From contig NZ_SACQ01000001.1 in NCBI RefSeq assembly GCF_004005935.1, positions 339,390 through 403,389 on the forward strand: a stretch of DNA of 64,000 nt, written 5' to 3'. The stretch is from Neptunomonas marina. Its GTDB lineage: Bacteria; Pseudomonadota; Gammaproteobacteria; Pseudomonadales; Balneatricaceae. The position numbers and the translations under genes are program-made. Positions 9,701 to 18,214 of this stretch are shown one piece after another. The stretch's first letter is position 1. Every line of letters begins with the position of its first letter. Under the pieces are notes generated by a model. The model saw only the letters and a list, made by a program, of their open reading frames with translations. It had not been told where the DNA came from and ran no database searches.

Positions 9701-12565
9701 TTACTTGTCTATCACCGCGACGCGAATGGCATCCATTCGCAGCTTGGCCCCTTGCAGGTGGCTGAGAATATCATCGCGGGCGGTACTCAGCTGCATGACC
9801 TCCTCCTCGCGAATAGAAGGGTTCACCGCACGTAGCGCTTCGAGGCGCTCAAGCTCATCGTCCAGTTCAGCCGTTGCTTTTGCTACGGCGCTGTCGATTA
9901 AGCTTTGCTGCTGTTTAGCTGCGGTGCGCTCAACATTTTCAAGCACTTGAGTGATCTCAGCGCGGGCATGGCGGATAAGGTTCTGCGCTACACGGCGCTT
10001 CACGCGCTCGCCTAGTTTATTAAGATGGGCATCGGTCACAATGGCGGATAGATCGTTGCCGTTACTGTCGAACAATACCCGTACCGTTGCTTGCGGCTGG
10101 TAGCGCTGTACGTTCAAGTGGCGCGGTGCCGCACAGTAGAGCACAAAAATTGCTTCAACTAGCAGAGTGCCTGGCTGTAGCGGCGGCAGTTTGAGGGTTG
10201 TAACAGCAACGTTGCCAAACTCGCTGCCGGTGATCATCTCCATGGCACCGGTGACCATGGGGTGTTCCCACGAGAGGAACTGCAAATCTTCGCGGCTTAA
10301 CGCCTCTTCACGGGAGTAGGTGGCGCTGCAGCCCTCATCCGCGAGGGCAGGGAAACGATGCTGAATCATCTGGTCGGTTGGTTGCAAAATCACGGAGTGC
10401 TCACCGTTTTCCTGCATATCGACACCGAACTGATCGAACACAAACTCCATATAGGCTTTGAGGTCTGCTTGGTCTTCATACTCCGCCACGGACGCGACAT
10501 AGTGGTCCGCGTCTGGATAGCGGCAAGAGCTCATCTCAAGCAGGCGGTCGCGGCCATCTTGCAACTCCTGTTGAATGGCATCAGCCGCGGCGCGGGAGTC
10601 GTTTATCAAGGTTTGGAATGTTGCCTCGTCAGCGCCGTCACGGATCAACATCTCAAGGCTTTCAGAGAACTGCTCGAACAGCTGTTGTCCGGCAGGGCAG
10701 GTATGGCGGAATGCGTTGATACCCTCGTCAAACCAACGTAGCAAAACGGCTTGTGCGCTATCGCTGTAGAAGGGTACATGGATCTGCACATCATGCTGTT
10801 GCCCGATGCGGTCCAAACGGCCAATGCGCTGTTCGAGAAGGTCTGGATTGAGAGGGAGATCAAACATGATCAGGTGTTGGGCAAACTGGAAGTTGCGGCC
10901 CTCACTGCCGATCTCGGAACACACAAGTAGCTGAGCATAGTCTTCGTCATCGGCGAAGTAAGCGGCTGCGCGGTCGCGGTTGATAAGCGTCATTTTTTCG
11001 TGGAAAACGGCGCTGCGTACGCCTTGGCGCAGGCGCAAATACTCTTCTAGCTGTTGAGCAGTGTCAGCATTGGCACAGATGAGTAGCGCTTTTTCAAGAC
11101 GGTGCTGCTTAAGCCACTCGGTCAACCAAGCGACCCGTGAATCTTGCTCTAGCCAGTCTTCGCCAAGGGCTTTTTCAGGATGCAGCAGGTGGCTGAGCGG
11201 CGCATCTTCTGGTAGCTCCTCCAATAAAGGCGGTTTCTCCAGCAGGTAGGGGTTCAGAATCCGTGTTGGGAAGCCCTTTACAGCATCACGTGTGTTACGG
11301 AACAACACGCGACCCGTACCGTGGCGATCCAGCAGGTGATTAACGCAGCTTGCAAGTGCCTCGTTATCACCTTGATTGACTTGAGCGATAAGGTCTGCGG
11401 CCGTCGTTGTACCGAGATAGTCGTTCAGCTGCTGCTGTAGGTCGGTGCTTTGTTGCAGTGCTTTGATGCCGTCGCTGGCAATCAACTGCTGCACGAGTTG
11501 GTTGACCTCTGCATAGTGCGACTGTTCTTCACGGAACTGCTCAAGCGAGCTGTAGCGATCAGGGTCGAGCAGGCGTAAACGTGCGAAGTGGCTTTCAAGG
11601 CCCAGTTGCTCAGGGGTTGCCGTGAGCAGGAGCAAGCTTGGAATCTGCTGTGCGAGCGCTTCAAAGGTCTGGTAAAGCGTACTCGGTGCCTCTTCACTCC
11701 ATACCAAGTGGTGGGCCTCATCAACAATCAGCATGTCCCAATCACAGGCGAGGATCTGCTCCATACGGCTGGCGTTGTCGTTGATGAAGTTCTGGCCGCA
11801 GAGAATTAACTGTGCTGATTCAAACGGGTTGTCAGTACCGGATAGCTCCATCGCCGTGCAACGTAGCTCATCCATAATGCTGAACTGCAAATTGAAACGG
11901 CGCATCATCTCAATCAACCACTGGTAGATCAGGCTGTCTGGTACAGCGATCAGAACGCGTTTTGCTCGTCCGGTGATCAATTGGTGGTGCAGTATCAGGC
12001 CTGCTTCAATTGTTTTACCCAGTCCGACCTCATCGGCCAGCAATACACGAGGTGCGAAGCGGTTAGCGACCTCATGAGCGATATAGTATTGGTGCGGCAG
12101 CAGTTGAACACGTCCACCGGCAAGTCCATATGTTGGCGACTGTTGCTGGCGATGGTGGTGCTGGAGGGTGTCTAAGCGCAAGCGGTATCGGCTGGACTTG
12201 TCAATTTGACCGGCGAAGAGGCGGTCTTGTGGGCGGCTGAACTGAACCGCACTATCGAGTTCTACCTCAGGGACGATCACTTCATTGTCGTCTTGGTCAA
12301 CGCCAAAGTAGATCAAGCAACCATTCTGTTCGTGCCGGTCTTTTATCTCAAAGGAGACGCCATCTTTCGTGCGAGCTTGCTCGCCGATGGGGTACTCAAC
12401 TCTGCTGACGGGGGCGTTATCGATTGCGTAGGTGCGCTCTTCGTCGGCTGCAGGAAACTGCATAGTGACGCGGCGATTGAGGTTTTCTACCACAATACCT
12501 AGGCCTAGTTCTGCTTCGGTATTACTGATCCAGCGTTGGCCGGTGATGAACTCTGTAGCTGCCAA
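9701..12565 (-). CDS. rapA: RapA, RNA polymerase-associated SWI2/SNF2 ATPase
   Basis: RNA polymerase recycling factor that uses ATP hydrolysis to release stalled post-termination complexes. 954 residues against 968 in E. coli. Residues 1-110 are tudor-like N-terminal domains with GQRWISNTEAELGLG. The helicase core has Walker A in LLADEVGLGKTIEAG, DEAH in IVDEAHHLVWSEE, LLTATPEQLGLESHFARL, and motif VI in QRIGRLDRIGQ. The RapA-specific C-terminus includes LEALRAVNPSIR. The start is TTG 12565, with only a weak AGAAG-type ribosome site. It faces nikR across 255 bp. Confidence 0.96.
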   Translation of the reverse strand: MAATEFITGQRWISNTEAELGLGIVVENLNRRVTMQFPAADEERTYAIDNAPVSRVEYPIGEQARTKDGVSFEIKDRHEQNGCLIYFGVDQDDNEVIVPEVELDSAVQFSRPQDRLFAGQIDKSSRYRLRLDTLQHHHRQQQSPTYGLAGGRVQLLPHQYYIAHEVANRFAPRVLLADEVGLGKTIEAGLILHHQLITGRAKRVLIAVPDSLIYQWLIEMMRRFNLQFSIMDELRCTAMELSGTDNPFESAQLILCGQNFINDNASRMEQILACDWDMLIVDEAHHLVWSEEAPSTLYQTFEALAQQIPSLLLLTATPEQLGLESHFARLRLLDPDRYSSLEQFREEQSHYAEVNQLVQQLIASDGIKALQQSTDLQQQLNDYLGTTTAADLIAQVNQGDNEALASCVNHLLDRHGTGRVLFRNTRDAVKGFPTRILNPYLLEKPPLLEELPEDAPLSHLLHPEKALGEDWLEQDSRVAWLTEWLKQHRLEKALLICANADTAQQLEEYLRLRQGVRSAVFHEKMTLINRDRAAAYFADDEDYAQLLVCSEIGSEGRNFQFAQHLIMFDLPLNPDLLEQRIGRLDRIGQQHDVQIHVPFYSDSAQAVLLRWFDEGINAFRHTCPAGQQLFEQFSESLEMLIRDGADEATFQTLINDSRAAADAIQQELQDGRDRLLEMSSCRYPDADHYVASVAEYEDQADLKAYMEFVFDQFGVDMQENGEHSVILQPTDQMIQHRFPALADEGCSATYSREEALSREDLQFLSWEHPMVTGAMEMITGSEFGNVAVTTLKLPPLQPGTLLVEAIFVLYCAAPRHLNVQRYQPQATVRVLFDSNGNDLSAIVTDAHLNKLGERVKRRVAQNLIRHARAEITQVLENVERTAAKQQQSLIDSAVAKATAELDDELERLEALRAVNPSIREEEVMQLSTARDDILSHLQGAKLRMDAIRVAVIDK

Positions 12566-12670
12566 ATCGGACTTCTCTTCTCTTGCCTGTCTGAAAGGTC
12601 GTGCATGATAGGAGTTTAGCTAAAATGTTTAAAGGTTTGGGGCTTAATTTGGCAAAATTTCGGCTTTGCG

Positions 12671-12697
12671 TCAGGCTTTATATTGAATAAAGCCTGA
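12671..12697. promoter_or_regulatory. Perfect 10-bp inverted repeat between rapA and nikR
   Basis: TCAGGCTTTA (12671-12680) and TAAAGCCTGA (12688-12697) flank a 7-base spacer. The two neighbouring genes diverge, so no terminator is needed here. No U-tract follows on either strand. This favours a protein-binding operator or a 5' UTR hairpin. The rest of the 255-bp gap shows no convincing NikR box. Confidence 0.45.
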
Positions 12698-12820
12698 TTA
12701 CCTTTGATAAGGTGTTGATGCTCAAAGCGCTTGCCGTGTCAGCGGCATAGTGGCTTGGTTACAATAAAGAGGCCCGGCATATTTTAAAACCGGAAACCAG
12801 ACAAGATCTAAGGGGGAGTT

Positions 12821-13279
12821 GTGGAGAGAATATCAGTATCGTTGGATGAGTCGTTGGTGGCTCAGTTCGAACAGTTTTTACAAGCCAAGGGATACTCGAA
12901 CCGTTCAGAAGCGATACGTGATCTTATCCGTGAAAAGCTGGAAGCGGAGCGGGCCGAGCATAGCGCTGAAAGCTATTGTGTCGGCACGTTGACTTACGTT
13001 TATAACCATGAGGAGCGTGAATTAGCACGGCGCTTAACACTCGCTCAGCATGCGCATCATGACCTCTCGGTATCCACGCTCCATGTTCACCTTGATCACG
13101 ATAACTGTCTTGAGACGGTGGTACTGAAAGGCGTAGTTGAGCAGGTGCAGGCCTTCGCGAATAGCATTACGTCTCAGCCTGGTGTGCGGCATGGACAGTT
13201 GAACATCATCCCGGTAGATATGGCCGCGGATGCGCACCAGCATGGTGCTGAACATACGCATATTCGGCCTCAGACGTAA
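12821..13279 (+). CDS. nikR: NikR, nickel-responsive repressor
   Basis: Ribbon-helix-helix repressor that binds DNA when loaded with nickel. 152 residues. The N-terminal RHH domain is ERISVSLDESLVAQF followed by YSNRSEAIRDLIREKL. The C-terminal ACT-type metal domain carries the four high-affinity nickel ligands at H77, H88, H90 and C96 (QHAHHD, LHVHLDHDNC), one residue offset from E. coli. A short His-rich tail is extra. GTG 12821 is preceded by AGGGGGAG. The probable target, the nikKMLQO transporter, lies 2.3 kb downstream beyond the exosortase cassette. Confidence 0.95.
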   Translation: MERISVSLDESLVAQFEQFLQAKGYSNRSEAIRDLIREKLEAERAEHSAESYCVGTLTYVYNHEERELARRLTLAQHAHHDLSVSTLHVHLDHDNCLETVVLKGVVEQVQAFANSITSQPGVRHGQLNIIPVDMAADAHQHGAEHTHIRPQT

Positions 13280-13292
13280 TACTCAGTAAGCT

Positions 13293-13904
13293 CTAGGATG
13301 GGTTGTAGATCCGGTTGAAGTGTGGCGCTAGCAGATGACGCTTTTGTGCCACCCAAATAAGCACAGGTATCAATATCGGTAATATTAGTGTGCAGACTTG
13401 GTAGAGCAGCGCGACGGTATTTATGTTCAGAAAGAGACTGCCTTGTGACTCCACAACATTCTGAGGGCCTAAGCCGACCATCAGCGTTTTTAATGCCAGT
13501 ATCGCCACACTGATCACAAATACGGCGTAAAGCGCAGCGATCCCCTCAAGAAGGTGCTCTAGGGAGAAGTTGCCAGGAGCTGCAAAGGTCAAAGCACAGA
13601 AAAACGGCAGAGAAAAGGAGAGAATTTGAGTATTGAACTCAAATGCTAAATAGTTCTTCGCCGCTTGAGCACTCATCAGTTGTCCGTTGAACTCACCTAG
13701 CGTACTAAAAACCAGTCCAGTGGCGCCTTTTTGTTGCAGGAGATGGAAAGAGTCTGGCAGCCACCATGCCAGTAACCACTCACTTGCAGAGAGAGCGGGT
13801 GAGGCTAGCCAGCCGCTCAATGACCACCAAAGCGCAAAGCAGATCGCTAGCATTGGAAAAAGCAGCAATACAAAACGGCGTAGATTGAGAGGTTGCTGGC
13901 TCAT
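13293..13904 (-). CDS. Exosortase-associated membrane protein (XrtH-associated type)
   Basis: 203 residues with about five or six membrane helices: one near residues 10-30, a pair around 105-150, and two near 165-190. It ends in a basic tail. The start is ATG 13904, inside an ATGA overlap with the exosortase stop, which is strong evidence for coupled expression. It resembles the small membrane protein often encoded beside exosortase H. No catalytic motif is visible. A role as assembly partner or accessory to the exosortase is inferred from coupling only. Confidence 0.6.
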   Translation of the reverse strand: MSQQPLNLRRFVLLLFPMLAICFALWWSLSGWLASPALSASEWLLAWWLPDSFHLLQQKGATGLVFSTLGEFNGQLMSAQAAKNYLAFEFNTQILSFSLPFFCALTFAAPGNFSLEHLLEGIAALYAVFVISVAILALKTLMVGLGPQNVVESQGSLFLNINTVALLYQVCTLILPILIPVLIWVAQKRHLLAPHFNRIYNPS

Positions 13905-14407
13905 GCGGCAGCCTCGTTTGTCTGCGGTGATTGGCGGTTTAAGTAGTTCAGCCAAACAAGGAACACGATAAGAACATCCACCATGATCAATACAGGCCAG
14001 ATGTATAAATGTGCCCACTCAAACGCTGCAAAGCTCCATTGCCCTAAATAGTAGAGACTAATGATGCGCGCGATGTTGAGCACCTGAATCGCCAATGATC
14101 CGAGGATAATTGCGGCAACTTTCTGTTTGACGGTTGCAGGAAACGCAATTACCGCAGCGGCGAGCATAATGATCGCCTCCACTCCATTGCAGCCTGATTC
14201 GATCGAGACGGCAAAGCCGTTAACCTTATTTTGGATGATTTTGCCAAAGGAGATCGCTGTGTCATCAAAGGGGGCAATGATGGCGGAACTCACTTCAGCG
14301 AGGAAAAAGGTGAAAGGCTGGACAACGGCCTTCTGTACTGGGTTAAGCATCTCAATGCCAAACAGCACAAAAAGTACTGTAAGAAAGATGCCGGCGAAAC
14401 GTAGCAT
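13901..14407 (-). CDS. Exosortase (short, XrtH-like cysteine transpeptidase)
   Basis: Integral-membrane sorting enzyme that cleaves C-terminal PEP-CTERM-type tails. 168 residues, the short single-domain form. The exosortase catalytic triad is visible: Cys73 in ESGCNGVEAI, Arg114 in NIARIISLYYLG and His133 in WAHLYIWPV. About five membrane helices surround them. The gene order is target protein, terminator, exosortase, partner, all on the minus strand. The short length and the GCNGVEA context suggest the XrtH group, which is described for IPTLxxWG-type tails. The nearby substrate has a different tail, so the subtype is uncertain. Confidence 0.75.
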   Translation of the reverse strand: MLRFAGIFLTVLFVLFGIEMLNPVQKAVVQPFTFFLAEVSSAIIAPFDDTAISFGKIIQNKVNGFAVSIESGCNGVEAIIMLAAAVIAFPATVKQKVAAIILGSLAIQVLNIARIISLYYLGQWSFAAFEWAHLYIWPVLIMVDVLIVFLVWLNYLNRQSPQTNEAAA

Positions 14408-14484
14408 ACTAATAACGATCCATGACTAGTTGTATCCGTGGCCGTTAACTATATACCGTGCTGCCCGAGGGGTGAATAGCGATA

Positions 14485-14517
14485 AAACCGCTAACTATGA
14501 ATATCAGTTAGCGGTTT
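14485..14517 (-). terminator. Terminator of the PEP-CTERM-like gene
   Basis: Perfect 12-bp arms, AAACCGCTAACT (14485-14496) and AGTTAGCGGTTT (14506-14517), with a 9-base loop. On the minus strand the stem runs into TTTTATC. It sits 12 bp beyond the stop of the vWA gene and separates it from the exosortase pair. Confidence 0.85.
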
Positions 14518-14529
14518 CGTCATTTGCTG

Positions 14530-15288
14530 TTACGCGCGACGCTTACGAGCCGCTGCACCAGCACCGATTAGGCCGATTGCCAATAGGGCAAGAGATGATG
14601 GGGTTGGAACATCTTTGGGCACAGAAATCTCACGTACGAGTTTACGCTCGATACCCGAAGTGAAGTCAGCGAACGTTGACGCGTTGATCTGGAAAGCGCC
14701 AACACCACCAATAACGTTAGCATCGTAGAAGTTTTGTAAGGATGTGGAGGTGCCGATCGTAATACCGTTAATGGTATCGATGCCGGCTGCCAGCGCATTA
14801 TCTCGCGCGGTGCTGGTTAGGCTGGCGCTTGATGTACCATCGCCTGAGATGTCCATCACTTGGCGGTTGCTATCGAAGCCGTTATCAACGAACTGATTTA
14901 CACCGAAATCAATAGCTCCGTAAATACTCGTGCTGTTGTTAAAAGCACGTGTTACACCGGCAAGCGCGTCGGCGAAGGCGTTTGCGCTGGCGGCGCTGTT
15001 GATCTCAAACCAGTTGACCTGTACTTGTTGAAGGCTGGTGCTTGACCACTCGATATACTGAACGGCTATTGAGCCGATGTTACCGTTCATGATTGCGTCG
15101 TGTACGTTTGCTGAGCGGAACGCTTGCTCATAGCCCTGCAGCTGCAGGCTGTATTCGGTCGAGCTAACACTGCCGGAAACGTCGGCAAGAAGCTGAAGCT
15201 CTAAGTCAACTTGAATATCCATCAGAGCCGCATTCGCGCTGCTGGCTGCTGCCATTATTGCTAAACCTGCGATCGCTTTCTTAAGCAT
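14530..15288 (-). CDS. DUF1194/von Willebrand A protein with PEP-CTERM-like sorting tail
   Basis: Secreted 252-residue protein. Signal peptide residues 1-20 end at ANA. A vWA-like domain (about 28-225) has the MIDAS metal motif DVSGSVS and the later DISGDG, matching DUF1194. The C-terminus is a sorting tail: DVPTPSSLALLAIG, a hydrophobic helix, then RKRRA. Layout matches PEP-CTERM (short motif, transmembrane stretch, basic end), but the core motif reads P-T-P instead of P-E-P. It is the only such tail in the window and lies beside the exosortase, so it is the likely substrate. GAGGA precedes the ATG. Confidence 0.8.
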   Translation of the reverse strand: MLKKAIAGLAIMAAASSANAALMDIQVDLELQLLADVSGSVSSTEYSLQLQGYEQAFRSANVHDAIMNGNIGSIAVQYIEWSSTSLQQVQVNWFEINSAASANAFADALAGVTRAFNNSTSIYGAIDFGVNQFVDNGFDSNRQVMDISGDGTSSASLTSTARDNALAAGIDTINGITIGTSTSLQNFYDANVIGGVGAFQINASTFADFTSGIERKLVREISVPKDVPTPSSLALLAIGLIGAGAAARKRRA

Positions 15289-15608
15289 GCTAAGTCCTCA
15301 CTTCCTTAATTCGTTGGTATAGGTACAAGTTAATTGATGAAGTTATAAGCACGTACCGTTCCATGTTTGTTAACTGCATGAAAATTAATACATTTATTTT
15401 GTTTTGTGTGTTTTTTGTCTCTTTGTGGTAACTATTTTGTAAATTTTATCGACATCACTATTAATAGTATTTGCTGAGATTTGGCTAACTCATATTAGGG
15501 GTGAACTCTGGTGCTTTTATCTTTGGAAGATGTTCGTTCCAAATAGTGATATAGTCGGTATTACGAATTAAGAAATCGTAATACGATAAAGCTTTTAAGG
15601 AGTTAGTT
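15289..15608. other. AT-rich divergent promoter region, exosortase target / nikK
   Basis: 320 bp without a gene. It is clearly more AT-rich than the flanking genes, especially 15360-15480. It must hold the promoter of the minus-strand vWA gene; only a weak TATAAC near 15345 is visible. It also holds the extended -10 promoter and NikR-like operator of nikK at its right end. No small reading frame or terminator stands out. Confidence 0.6.
15547..15584 (+). promoter_or_regulatory. nikK promoter with NikR-type operator
   Basis: An extended -10 element, TG-A-TATAGT (15547-15555), is followed at once by a perfect palindrome: GTATTACG (15558-15565), 11 bases, CGTAATAC (15577-15584). Known NikR sites are paired half-sites spanning about 27-28 bp, such as GTATGA-N16-TCATAC in E. 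coli. This one spans 27 bp and covers the expected transcription start near 15562, so bound NikR would block initiation. Confidence 0.78.
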
Positions 15609-16367
15609 ATGCGCGGGCAAGTGATCGCAGCGTTATTGTTCAGTCTATTACCTCTGTCATCGGTTTATGGCCACTTTCAAGAACTGATACCCTCATCGGA
15701 AGCTGTGCACTCTCCCGCTGAAGCAACATTGAACTTCGATATCCAATTTACCCATCCGATGGCGCGTGGCCCTGTTATGACCATGCAGCCTCCAGAAGCG
15801 TTCGGGGTGGTCACAGCCAGTGGCCAAACTGACCTGCTGCCGGCATTAAAGGCGCAACCGAGTGGACGCTTCAGTGCGGAGTATCAAATTAAGTCACCCG
15901 GTGACCACCTCTTTTACCTAACACCTGCACCCTACTGGGAGCCAGAAGAGGGCGTCATGATCCAACACTTTACGAAAGTGGTTGTCGATGCTTTTGGTGG
16001 CGAGCCTGCGTGGGACCAATTGGTGGGTTTACCTGTTGAGATTGAGCCGCTAACACGCCCCTACGGCATCTGGCAGGGTAATCTCTTTCAGGGGATCGTT
16101 AAGAAAAATGGGCAGCCGGTGCCTTTTGCTGAAGTCGAAGTGGAGTGGCGCAATGATGGTTCTATTTCATCAGTGCAGGACCCATACGTAACGCAAGTGG
16201 TGAAGGCTGATGGCAATGGTGTGTTTAGTTATGTGATGCCTAAATCCGGCTGGTGGGGCTTTGCGGCTTTAATAACTGCGGACAAACCGATGCGAAATCC
16301 AGAGGGGGTTGATGTCCCTGTGGAGCAGGGCGCGTTGATCTGGATTTTTGCTAAACCTATGCAGTAG
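15609..16367 (+). CDS. nikK: NikK, DUF4198 periplasmic nickel-transport component
   Basis: First gene of the nickel ECF operon. 252 residues with a cleavable signal peptide (about 1-21, ending SVYG), so the mature protein starts with HF and a histidine may take part in metal capture. The remainder is a DUF4198-type beta-sandwich with FDIQFTHPMARGP, LFYLTPAPYWEPEEG and a C-terminal FAKPMQ. DUF4198 proteins are known as NikK in nickel ECF transporters. AAGGAG precedes ATG 15609. The NikR-like palindrome is 25 bp upstream. Confidence 0.82.
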   Translation: MRGQVIAALLFSLLPLSSVYGHFQELIPSSEAVHSPAEATLNFDIQFTHPMARGPVMTMQPPEAFGVVTASGQTDLLPALKAQPSGRFSAEYQIKSPGDHLFYLTPAPYWEPEEGVMIQHFTKVVVDAFGGEPAWDQLVGLPVEIEPLTRPYGIWQGNLFQGIVKKNGQPVPFAEVEVEWRNDGSISSVQDPYVTQVVKADGNGVFSYVMPKSGWWGFAALITADKPMRNPEGVDVPVEQGALIWIFAKPMQ

Positions 16368-16377
16368 GGTTGCTACG

Positions 16378-16977
16378 ATGGCTCATATTCCTGATGGCAT
16401 CTTATCGCTACCGGTGGTGGCTGGTGGAGCGGCGGCTTGCGGGGCGGCCCTGTGGGTCTCTTTGCGGCGCCTTGCCTCAGAAAAAGTCCCGCACGCAGCG
16501 GTACTCGGTGCGGCTTTTTTTGTCAGTTCAACTATCAGCTTTCCAGTAGGCCCTAGTAGTGTTCACTTAATGCTGAGTTGTGTGATGGGGATTTTGCTTG
16601 GTAGCGCAGTCATTCCGGCACTGTTCGTCGCACTGCTGTTGCAGAGTATCTTTTTTGGCTTAGGCGGCTTGTTGGCGTTGGGTGTAAACACAATCAATAT
16701 TGCTGTACCGGCGTTGTTCGCAGGTAGTGCATTCTATTGGCTGAAAGGGAGAGTATCTGAAAATGCGCGTGCGCTTTTGGCCGCACCGTTAGCAGCCATG
16801 GCCGTGATCTCAACCGGAGCGTTGGTGTTCTTCTCACTCTTGTTGTCCGGGAGCGAATATCTGCCGGCTGCCGCTGTCATGATGGCTACATACCTACCCC
16901 TAGCGTTGCTTGAAGCCGTTATTGCCGTTGTTATTATCCGATTCCTGATGAAGGTGGCACCCGAATGGTTAGACTGA
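16378..16977 (+). CDS. nikM: NikM (CbiM family), substrate-specific ECF nickel subunit
   Basis: Membrane S-component that selects Ni(II). About 199 residues with six or seven helices. The N-terminus reads M-A-H-I-P-D-G rather than the family's usual M-H-I-P-D-G. The other metal-site histidine is H63 in PSSVHLML. ATG 16378 is preferred over an upstream TTG because AGGG lies 8 bases ahead and the conserved HIPDG then begins at residue 3. The gene overlaps nikL by 13 bp. Confidence 0.9.
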   Translation: MAHIPDGILSLPVVAGGAAACGAALWVSLRRLASEKVPHAAVLGAAFFVSSTISFPVGPSSVHLMLSCVMGILLGSAVIPALFVALLLQSIFFGLGGLLALGVNTINIAVPALFAGSAFYWLKGRVSENARALLAAPLAAMAVISTGALVFFSLLLSGSEYLPAAAVMMATYLPLALLEAVIAVVIIRFLMKVAPEWLD

Positions 16978-17492
16978 GCCGGTACATACTCCCGCTTTTG
17001 TGCGCTTTTTGCCTTGCGCCCTACGCGGCGGCACACAGCTTAAAGCTGTTTGTTCAAGAGAGTCATGATCGACTCAGTGGTCATGTTTATTTTAGTGGTG
17101 GAATCCCCGCTCAGCAGGCACTCGTGGCACTGCATAATGACGATGGGCAGGTACTTATGCAGGTCTCTGCGGATCAGCAGGGGCGCTTTGAACTACCAAG
17201 GTCGGCGAACAGCGCGACATGGGTTATCGCGAACTCGCAAGATGGTCACATCGTGAAATGGCCGCTCCAAGCTGTAGAAACGGCTAAACCTGCTGCTGAG
17301 GCTATGCCCGGTACCACTGATGCGCAGGCGCTCGAACGCATCGTGCGCGATGCAGTTGCGAAAGAGGTCGCACCGTTAAAACTCGCTTTGCAGCAACAGC
17401 AAGATCGCGCCAAATTGAGCGATCTGTTAGGTGGCGTTGGGATTATTTTCGGCCTGGCAGGTGTTTATCTCTGGTGGCGTTCAAGGCAATGA
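16965..17492 (+). CDS. nikL: NikL, accessory membrane-anchored nickel-transport protein
   Basis: 175 residues. The N-terminal signal or anchor ends around APYAAA-HSLKLF, giving a mature N-terminus with an early histidine. A small beta-sandwich domain follows (about 25-90, RLSGHVYFSGGIPAQQALV). A linker with a coiled stretch (about 105-145) leads to a C-terminal membrane helix LLGGVGIIFGLAGVYLWW and a basic end. This layout matches NikL of NikMLQO transporters. It begins inside nikM and ends in an ATGA overlap with nikQ. Confidence 0.82.
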   Translation: MVRLSRYILPLLCAFCLAPYAAAHSLKLFVQESHDRLSGHVYFSGGIPAQQALVALHNDDGQVLMQVSADQQGRFELPRSANSATWVIANSQDGHIVKWPLQAVETAKPAAEAMPGTTDAQALERIVRDAVAKEVAPLKLALQQQQDRAKLSDLLGGVGIIFGLAGVYLWWRSRQ

Positions 17493-18214
17493 GCAAGTTT
17501 GCAGGGGAGCTAGATGCGCGGGCTCGGTTAGTTAGCTGCTTACTACTGATCATTGCGCAAGTTGTATCGCAATCGCTGATCCTGCTGTCGGTTGGTGCGC
17601 TCATTGCGCTGCTAATAGCCTTAATGTTTGGCCGCTCCATGCGGGAGATGCTGATACACCTGCTGCGTGTTGAAGCATTCGTTGTCTTCATTGTGTTATT
17701 GCTTCCCTTTTCAGTTGAGGGGGATACGCTATTCTCATTGTTTGGTATTGCTGCTTCTGTGCAGGGAGTCGAGCGCGCAATAGGCGTGTTTTTAAAAGTG
17801 AGTGCAGCGGCACTGCTCATTTTTGGTTTGTTAGGTCCACTCAAACCCAGTGAACTTGGCGCTGCACTGAATGCCCTAAAAGTACCGAGTAAGCTAGTCA
17901 CTTTGCTGCTTATGACATTACGTTACATCGAGCTGTTTAAGCAGGAGTATGGCCGCTTGCGCCAAGCGATGAAAGCACGCGCGTTTGAAGTGCGCAGCTC
18001 ATGGCATACATGGCGTACTCTCGGCTGGTTAATTGGTATGCTGCTTGTCCGCGGCATGGTACGGGCGCAGCACGTTTTTGAAGCGATGCAGTGCCGAGCC
18101 TTTCAAGGCGACTTCCCCACCCAACTGGCGGAGCGCTGGCATCTTCGCGATACACTGTGGTTGCTGGTATGTAGTGCCGTGATGTTGATCAGTTTAATAG
18201 AGAGGTTCCGATGA
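17489..18214 (+). CDS. nikQ: NikQ (CbiQ family), ECF transmembrane coupling subunit
   Basis: T-component that couples NikM to the ATPase. About 241 residues with four or five membrane helices. The coupling region contains the two Ala-Arg-Gly-like motifs in degenerate form, AMKARAF and AMQCRAF, which contact the ATPase. DARARLVSCLLLIIAQ at the start is typical of CbiQ. ATG 17489 is used because it forms ATGA with the nikL stop; an upstream TTG is possible but less likely. Confidence 0.9.
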   Translation: MSKFAGELDARARLVSCLLLIIAQVVSQSLILLSVGALIALLIALMFGRSMREMLIHLLRVEAFVVFIVLLLPFSVEGDTLFSLFGIAASVQGVERAIGVFLKVSAAALLIFGLLGPLKPSELGAALNALKVPSKLVTLLLMTLRYIELFKQEYGRLRQAMKARAFEVRSSWHTWRTLGWLIGMLLVRGMVRAQHVFEAMQCRAFQGDFPTQLAERWHLRDTLWLLVCSAVMLISLIERFR

